Positions 6,399 to 10,614 of a stretch of 10,614 bases of DNA are shown in pieces. A program made the position numbers and the translations under genes. The notes under the pieces were generated by a model, which saw nothing but the letters and a program-made list of their open reading frames with translations, did not search any database and had not been told where the DNA came from. The stretch's first letter is position 1. Every line of letters starts with the position of its first letter. The DNA comes from Ilumatobacteraceae bacterium (lineage in GTDB: Bacteria; Actinomycetota; Acidimicrobiia; Acidimicrobiales; Ilumatobacteraceae): the NCBI GenBank assembly GCA_007122945.1, contig SKSP01000450.1, positions 1-10,614 on the forward strand, in the 5' to 3' direction.

Positions 6399-7169
6399 AT
6401 GGAACTCCGACCACTCGATCAGGAGTTCGACGCCAGCGTGGCCCTCGTCACCGGGGCCGGTGCGGGCATCGGACGTGCGATCGCCCGGCGGCTCGCCGCC
6501 GGTGGTGCCACGGTGGTGGTCACCGACAAGCACCAGGGCCGGATGGACGCGGTCGTCGAGGAGATCGTGGCCGCGGGTGGCGCCGCCGTCGGCCACGTCC
6601 TCGACATCGAGCAACGGGACCACTTCGACGCCGTCCTCGGCGATGTCGAACGCGAGCTCGGGCCGATCACCACCTACGTGTGGAACGCCGCGCTCAACAA
6701 GCAGCAGCCCATCTTCGACCACGACCCCGAACTGTTCGACCGCATCGCGTACGCCAACATCAACAACTGCTGGTACTCCTGCATGCTGGTCGCCAAGCAG
6801 ATGCAGGCCGCGGGCGGCGGGTCGATCACCATGATCGGTTCGATCGCCCCCGACGTCCGCGCAACGGATCGGGAGCCCCCATACGCCATGTCGAAGGCGG
6901 CCGTGCGGGCACTCGTGGGCGGGATCGCGACGGCTGGTGGCCCGCTGAACATCCGGTGCAACGAGGTGGTCATGGGACTGGTCACCGGGACACGGTTCAC
7001 CGACAGCCAACCGGAAAAGGCGCGCCACTTCGTCGCCGGCGTGCCGCTCGGACGGAACGCGACGACCGACGACATCGCCGAGGCGGTCGCGTTCTTGGCC
7101 TCCGACCGGGCGGCGTTCGTCACCGGCGAGGTGATGAACGTCACCGGCGGGGCGACGTTCACGCTGTGA
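6399..7169 (+). CDS. Short-chain dehydrogenase/reductase (classical SDR)
   Basis: Predicted 256-aa cytosolic NAD(P)-dependent oxidoreductase for an alcohol/ketone pair. The Rossmann signature TGAGAGIG is at 18-25. Asp43 at the end of strand 2 (VVVTDK) favours NAD(H) over NADP(H). The NNAG position reads WNAAL (95-99). The catalytic set is Asn120, Ser148 (IGSIAP), Tyr162 and Lys166 (YAMSK). The C-terminal part has the usual PLGRNATTDDIAEAVAFLASDRAAFVTGEVMNVTGG (about 216-251). I use ATG 6399. A GTG at 6393 overlapping the previous stop is equally possible and lies at better spacing from GGGAG (6384-6388). It is tightly coupled to the CoA ligase. The CoA-ligase neighbour allows a hydroxyacyl-CoA substrate, but a free alcohol is equally possible. 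Confidence 0.93.
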   Translation: MELRPLDQEFDASVALVTGAGAGIGRAIARRLAAGGATVVVTDKHQGRMDAVVEEIVAAGGAAVGHVLDIEQRDHFDAVLGDVERELGPITTYVWNAALNKQQPIFDHDPELFDRIAYANINNCWYSCMLVAKQMQAAGGGSITMIGSIAPDVRATDREPPYAMSKAAVRALVGGIATAGGPLNIRCNEVVMGLVTGTRFTDSQPEKARHFVAGVPLGRNATTDDIAEAVAFLASDRAAFVTGEVMNVTGGATFTL

Positions 7170-7196
7170 CGCGACCGGCTCGCGGAGCGGGACCCG

Positions 7197-7266
7197 GCAT
7201 CCACGACACGGCATCCACGACACCGCGTCCACGAGACCGCATCCACGACACGGCATCGACGAGAGG
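7197..7266. repeat. 14-bp tandem array (5 copies) between the SDR and cyclase genes
   Basis: Units gcatccacgacacg start at 7197, 7211, 7225, 7239 and 7253. Copies 1 and 4 are identical, copy 2 has one change, copy 3 three or fewer, and copy 5 is the most divergent. The array fills most of the 112-bp gap. The end of copy 5 supplies GAGAGG, the best visible ribosome site for the cyclase gene, about 15 bases before its ATG. No spacers are present, so it is not a CRISPR. A terminator-like hairpin was not seen. Confidence 0.92.
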
Positions 7267-7281
7267 ACACGAACGACTCCC

Positions 7282-8238
7282 ATGGGTGACGAACGTCAGC
7301 ACGAACCCGAGCGATCACGGGCCTATCTGGACGCGGCCGCAACCGTCAGCAACTGGGGGCGGTGGGGTGACGACGACGAGGTCGGGACCCTCAACCTGAT
7401 CACGGCGGAGAAGCGCCGGGCCGCCGCATCACTGGTGAAGCGTGGCGCGGTGTTCTCGTTGGCGCTCCCTCTCGACAGCCGCGGCCCCCAACGGGGCGGC
7501 CGGCGTTCCAACCCGCTGCACGTCATGACCCGGACCGGGCTCGACCCGGAGTCGATCAACGGCTTGGGCGACGGCTCGCAGTTCACCGACGACATGGTCG
7601 TGCTCCACCTGCAGAGCTCGACGCAATGGGACGCCCTCGCCCACGTCTACTACGACGGCGAGCTGTACAACGGCTTCCCCGCCGGGTCCGTCGACAGCCG
7701 CGGCGCGCGCCACTGTGGCATCGATCGGGTACACGACCGGTTCGTCTCGCGCGGGGTGCTGCTCGACGTCGCGCGCCTGCACGACGTGACCACACTGCCT
7801 CCGGGCCACGCGATCAGCGCGGACGAGCTCGACCGAGCGGCCGCCGCGGGGGGCGTGGCGGTGGAGGAGGGCGACATCGTGCTCGTGCGGACGGGCCTCA
7901 TGGCCACGTGGCACGACACCGGGCGCTGGGACGCGTTCTCCGAGCCGCAGCCCGGCCTCCACCACGAGGTCGCGACGTGGCTCCACGAGCGCGGCGTCGC
8001 CGCCGTCGCCGCGGACAACCTGATGGTCGAGGCGATGGGTGTGGTCGACGGCGTCGCCTGCCCGCTCCACATGCTCGCGTTGCGCGACATGGGGCTCTGT
8101 CTCGGCGAGTTCTGGGACCTCGAGGAGCTCGCGGCCGACTGCGCCGCGGACGGTGTCCACGAGTTCATGCTCGTCGCCCAGGCGCTGCCGTTCACGGGCG
8201 CCGTGGGCTCGCCGGTCAACCCGCTCGCGCTCAAGTAG
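7282..8238 (+). CDS. Cyclase-family protein (PF04199, kynurenine formamidase-like fold)
   Basis: Predicted 318-aa cytosolic hydrolase of the family that includes bacterial kynurenine formamidase and isatin hydrolase, which open amides or lactams with a metal-bound water. It shows NWGRWGDDDEVGTLNLIT (24-41), the core LQSSTQWDALAHVYYDG (110-126), GVLLDVAR (158-165), EGDIVLVRTG (196-205), GVAAVAADN (238-246) and the closing LPFTGAVGSPVNPLAL (302-317). Aligned to the HxGTHxDxPxH metal motif, Asp117 and His121 are kept but both leading His are Gln (111 and 115). ATG 7282 is chosen because the family N-terminus begins just after it. It lies 112 bp after the SDR gene, behind the 14-bp array, so it may be read through or have its own start signal. 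It could be an amidase, lactonase or dehydratase; the fold is confident, the reaction not. Confidence 0.88.
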   Translation: MGDERQHEPERSRAYLDAAATVSNWGRWGDDDEVGTLNLITAEKRRAAASLVKRGAVFSLALPLDSRGPQRGGRRSNPLHVMTRTGLDPESINGLGDGSQFTDDMVVLHLQSSTQWDALAHVYYDGELYNGFPAGSVDSRGARHCGIDRVHDRFVSRGVLLDVARLHDVTTLPPGHAISADELDRAAAAGGVAVEEGDIVLVRTGLMATWHDTGRWDAFSEPQPGLHHEVATWLHERGVAAVAADNLMVEAMGVVDGVACPLHMLALRDMGLCLGEFWDLEELAADCAADGVHEFMLVAQALPFTGAVGSPVNPLALK

Positions 8239-8240
8239 CC

Positions 8241-8255
8241 GACCGCAACGCGGTC
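8241..8255. terminator. Hairpin at the convergent gene junction
   Basis: Stem gaccgc (8241-8246) pairs perfectly with gcggtc (8250-8255) around the loop aac. It lies directly after the cyclase stop and overlaps the stop codon of the oppositely directed SMP-30 gene (8254-8256). It has no T-tract, so it would be a weak or factor-assisted terminator for both transcripts. Confidence 0.4.
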
Positions 8256-9201
8256 ACGCGCCGAACGCGAGGGGCGCTCCGGGCGTCGGCCACGTGCACG
8301 CGATCAGGCGGCCCGTCTCGGCGACCGTGATGTACGCGGTGCGCAGGTCCGCGCCTCCGAAGCAGATGTTGGTCACCATCCGGTCGTGGAGCGCCGGCGG
8401 CAACCAGTGCTGCACGACCTGCTCCCCGTCGGCCGACACCTCGGTCACGCACCCTCGCAGCAGCGTCCCGATGCAGATCGTCCCGGCCGCGGTCACGGCG
8501 AGCGAATCGAACAGCTGGTCGCCCGGCAGTCCGCAGACGAGCGTCGTCGGGTCGCGCGGCTCGGCCGGGGCGAGCTCGCCCGGGCCGGCGATCTCCCGCC
8601 GGCGGAGCCGCGCGGTGGCCGTCTCCGCGAAGTACAACGTGGATCCGTCCGGCGAGATGCCGATCCCGTTCGGCGATTCCGCCGGGTGGATCACCTCGAC
8701 CGGCACGTCGGAGCCGGCCGGCACGTAGTACACCGACCCCAGATCACGCTCGCGCCCCCGGACCTTCCCCGTGTCGGTGAACCAGAACCCTCCGGCGGCA
8801 TCGAACACGATGTCGTTCGGACCCGAGAGCCGCCGCCCCTCGCACGAATCGGCCACGACGTCGCGCTCGCCGGTCGCCAGGTCGACGCGTTCGACCCAGC
8901 CGCCGGTGTACCCGCCGCGCGCGTAGCGACCGCCGTTGTTGCACACGTAGAGGGCACCGTCGGGTCCGACCGCCGCGCCGTTCGGGCCACCGTCGCACTC
9001 CGTGACGACCTCGACCGCACCGTCGCCGTCGACCCGCACGACGGTGGCGGCGTCGATGTCGGTGAACAGCACCGAGCCGTCGTCGAGCGCCACGGGGCCC
9101 TCGGGGAACTCGAACCCCTCGGCGATCACCCGGGCGTCGTCGATCACCCGGGTCGGCACCGAGTCGGGGTGCCACGGCGGCGGACGGTCGGTCGGCGTCA
9201 T
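8254..9201 (-). CDS. SMP-30/gluconolactonase/LRE family protein
   Basis: Predicted 315-aa six-bladed beta-propeller of the family that hydrolyses sugar or other lactones with a bound divalent metal. The family metal and substrate positions are all visible: Glu34 in FPEGP (32-36), Asn129 in SGPNDIVF (126-133), Asn178 in SPNGIGISPDGSTLY (176-190), and Asp232 in FDSLAVT (231-237), with a repeated NGxxxxPDGxLY strand signature (also 74-85). I use the ATG at 9201-9199 because it forms an ATGA overlap with the stop of the upstream hydrolase gene and has GGGAG five bases upstream. An in-frame start at 9258 would add an Arg-rich 19 residues. No signal peptide is evident, so it is probably cytosolic. 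Coupling to the epoxide-hydrolase homologue suggests consecutive hydrolytic steps. Confidence 0.92.
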   Translation of the reverse strand: MTPTDRPPPWHPDSVPTRVIDDARVIAEGFEFPEGPVALDDGSVLFTDIDAATVVRVDGDGAVEVVTECDGGPNGAAVGPDGALYVCNNGGRYARGGYTGGWVERVDLATGERDVVADSCEGRRLSGPNDIVFDAAGGFWFTDTGKVRGRERDLGSVYYVPAGSDVPVEVIHPAESPNGIGISPDGSTLYFAETATARLRRREIAGPGELAPAEPRDPTTLVCGLPGDQLFDSLAVTAAGTICIGTLLRGCVTEVSADGEQVVQHWLPPALHDRMVTNICFGGADLRTAYITVAETGRLIACTWPTPGAPLAFGA

Positions 9202-10376
9202 CGGAGCTCCCGGAAGAAGTCGCGGATGCTCGTGGCGACGAGATCGGGTTCCTCCCACGACGCGAAGTGACCCCCGCTCGGGAGGTCGACCCAGTGGTGC
9301 ACGTCGTGGGAGCGCTCGACCGTCTCGCGCGGGACCTGCTTCGGCGGGAAGTTCGGACGGTCGCGAGCCATCGCCACACCCGTCGGCACGCCGAGTCGGC
9401 GCCCGGGGGAGACCGGTGGGTCGTGGTGCACCCGTTCGTAGTACATCCGGATCGACGACGCGATCGACCGTGTCGACCAGTACCAGGTGACGGTGGTCAG
9501 GAGGTCGTCGTAGGAGTAGCGCGTCGTGACGTCACCATCGCAGTCGCTCCACGTCCGGAACTTCTCCACCAGCCACGACGCCAGCCCGGCCGGCGAATCG
9601 GTCAGTGCATGCCCCAGCGACTGCGGCTTGGTGCGATGCAACGCCGCGTACGCACCCTCGACGGCCCCCCATCGCGCCGAACGCGACCGGTACGCCGACT
9701 CGGCGTCGCTCGGAGGTGGGGCGGGCGGCTCGAACGACGGCGGCGGCATCAGGTTCGGGTCGTGGGTGTGGTAGCCGACGACGAGCTCGGGGTGCTCGAG
9801 CGCGATCCAACCGTTGACGAACGTCCCGGCGCCCGTGCTGTGGAGCGCGAGGCGGTCGTAGCCGAGTCCCTCGACGACGAACCGCCGGATCACGTCCGCG
9901 GCGGCGGCGTAGCCGTTCCCCGGCGGCAACGGCTCGGAGTAGCCGAAACCCGGGAACGACGGGACGACGACGTGGAAGGCGTCGGCCGGGTCACCGCCGA
10001 AGCGGGCCGGATCGGCGAGCCGCTCCGCGAGCCGGAGCATCTCGAGATAGCCACTCGGCCAGCCGTGGGCGAGCACGATCGGGAGTGGGTCGTCGCCCGC
10101 CCCCGGGAGGTGGACCGCGTGGAGACGCCGCCCATCGACGTCGGCGACGACCTGATCGAGCTCGTTGAGTCGACGCTCCTGCGCCCGCCAGTCGAATCCG
10201 TCGCGCCAGTAGCCGACCAGATCGGCGAGGAAGCCGCTCGCGGTGCCGTACGACCAGTCATCGGCGTCGGCGGGCAGGTCGTCGGCGATCCGCGTCAGCG
10301 CCAGCCGCTGGGACAGATCGTCGAGGACAGGTCGTGGTACTTCGATCTCGAATGCCGTCGGTCGCAACACGCTCAC
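9198..10376 (-). CDS. Epoxide hydrolase homologue (JHEH/microsomal type, EHN domain) lacking the nucleophile Asp
   Basis: Predicted 392-aa protein. The N-terminal EHN segment (about 5-110, including DDWSYGT and FDWRAQERRLNEL) is followed by the alpha/beta-hydrolase core with the oxyanion motif AHGWPSGYLE (103-112), PSFPGFGYSEP (139-149), the lid block TKPQSLGHALTDSPAGLASW (249-268), ASSIRMYYE (306-314) and His370 in SGGHFASWEEP (368-377). Where family members have GGDWG, this one reads HSTGAG (179-184), which puts Gly182 on the nucleophilic Asp; the codon is ggc. The region of the charge-relay Glu (VPTGVAMARDRP, 330-341) is also altered. It may therefore be inactive as an epoxide hydrolase, or use different chemistry. 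The start is GTG (10376-10374); a second GTG at 10370 is better spaced from GGGGG. It overlaps the SMP-30 gene (ATGA) and follows the MFS gene by 58 bp. Confidence 0.85.
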   Translation of the reverse strand: MSVLRPTAFEIEVPRPVLDDLSQRLALTRIADDLPADADDWSYGTASGFLADLVGYWRDGFDWRAQERRLNELDQVVADVDGRRLHAVHLPGAGDDPLPIVLAHGWPSGYLEMLRLAERLADPARFGGDPADAFHVVVPSFPGFGYSEPLPPGNGYAAAADVIRRFVVEGLGYDRLALHSTGAGTFVNGWIALEHPELVVGYHTHDPNLMPPPSFEPPAPPPSDAESAYRSRSARWGAVEGAYAALHRTKPQSLGHALTDSPAGLASWLVEKFRTWSDCDGDVTTRYSYDDLLTTVTWYWSTRSIASSIRMYYERVHHDPPVSPGRRLGVPTGVAMARDRPNFPPKQVPRETVERSHDVHHWVDLPSGGHFASWEEPDLVATSIRDFFRELR

Positions 10377-10377
10377 A

Positions 10378-10390
10378 CCCCCGACGGGGG
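10378..10390. other. Short C5/G5 inverted repeat before the hydrolase homologue
   Basis: The arms ccccc (10378-10382) and ggggg (10386-10390) flank the spacer gac, just upstream of the GTG start. On the minus strand the G-run doubles as the likely Shine-Dalgarno site, so hairpin formation could mask it. This is a minor and uncertain signal. Confidence 0.3.
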
Positions 10391-10434
10391 ATCGTAGGCC
10401 TGCGGTCGTCCGCCCGAGAAAATCGGCGCGGCGG

Positions 10435-10614
10435 TCATGCGATGGCGCGGAACCGTGGGACGAAGGCGACGAAGACCGCGGTTGCCGCGATGAGGACGGC
10501 GCCGAGCGAGAAGATCGCCATCTGGGGGCCGACGAGCTCCATGTAGATGCTGACGGCGAACGTGCCCACCGACATCAGGCTGAACTGCATCATGTAGATC
10601 GCCATCACCCGCCC
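10435..10614 (-). CDS. MFS transporter, C-terminal end only (start lies beyond the right edge)
   Basis: The last 59 residues of a membrane protein are readable on the minus strand, ending with TGA at 10437-10435. They begin GRVMAIYMMQFSLMSVGTF, a sequence typical of the loop and helix 10/11 region of drug-efflux or MFS_3-type permeases. A final helix (about 31-53, MAIFSLGAVLIAATAVFVAF) and the basic tail PRFRAIA follow. It is the most upstream visible member of the leftward set that also holds the epoxide-hydrolase homologue and the SMP-30 gene. A role in moving the pathway substrate or product is an inference from position. It is not a duplicate of the left-edge MFS gene as far as the overlapping ends allow comparison. 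Confidence 0.8.
   Translation of the reverse strand, partial: GRVMAIYMMQFSLMSVGTFAVSIYMELVGPQMAIFSLGAVLIAATAVFVAFVPRFRAIA

Noticed and set aside
7197..7266. CRISPR array
   Set aside because: The 14-bp units are directly adjacent with no spacers, and no cas gene is present.
9202..9258. SMP-30 start at 9258
   Set aside because: The extra residues are Arg-rich and antisense-like, and the ATG at 9201 gives the classic ATGA overlap with GGGAG upstream.
10391..10434. Terminator after the right-edge MFS gene
   Set aside because: Only a 4-bp gcgg/ccgc stem is visible and there is no properly placed T-tract, so read-through into the next gene is as likely.
1..10614. Mobile element or horizontally transferred island
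   Set aside because: No transposase, integrase, tRNA gene, long direct repeats or change in base composition was seen.

Overview
The window is very GC-rich, densely packed bacterial DNA with strong G/C third-position bias, GTG starts, stop/start overlaps and Shine-Dalgarno sites. The gene types (SnoaL-like proteins, PF04909 amidohydrolase, cyclase-family protein, SMP-30 lactonase, EphA/EphB-like and JHEH-like epoxide hydrolases) fit an actinobacterium, perhaps an Acidimicrobiia-type or other environmental lineage. That assignment rests on gene content and codon style; no marker gene is present. No RNA gene, insertion sequence, integrase or CRISPR array was seen.

Layout. (1) 3-903 (+): the end of an MFS transporter gene that enters from the left edge and is frameshifted by an exact 13-bp tandem duplication. 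(2) 951-3407 (-): a three-gene set read right to left: single-domain SnoaL-like protein, double-domain SnoaL-like protein, soluble-type epoxide hydrolase. (3) 3408-3564: a divergent control region with a perfect 10-bp-arm inverted repeat beside a -10-like hexamer. (4) 3565-8238 (+): amidohydrolase, acyl-CoA synthetase, SDR dehydrogenase, cyclase-family hydrolase. (5) 8254-10614 (-): convergent with the previous set; the tail of a second MFS transporter, a JHEH-type epoxide-hydrolase homologue that lacks the nucleophilic Asp, and an SMP-30/gluconolactonase overlapping it by ATGA.

Taken together this looks like a catabolic locus for an unidentified organic compound. It has import (MFS), epoxide or ester hydrolysis, lactone or ring opening (SMP-30, cyclase, amidohydrolase), NAD-dependent oxidation (SDR) and CoA activation (AMP ligase), with SnoaL-fold proteins as possible isomerases, hydratases or binding proteins. 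No oxygenase is present to generate an epoxide or lactone, so it would lie outside the window. The substrate cannot be read from the sequence.

The most unusual structural signal is a series of short perfect or near-perfect tandem duplications (3, 9, 13, 14 and 15 bp units), five of the six in the first 2.1 kb. One breaks the MFS gene. A 14-bp x4 array ends the double SnoaL gene, and a 14-bp x5 array fills the gap between the SDR and cyclase genes. The second notable signal is degenerate catalytic motifs in otherwise well-conserved enzymes: Asp-to-Gly at the nucleophile of the JHEH homologue, and Gln in place of two metal-ligand His in the cyclase.
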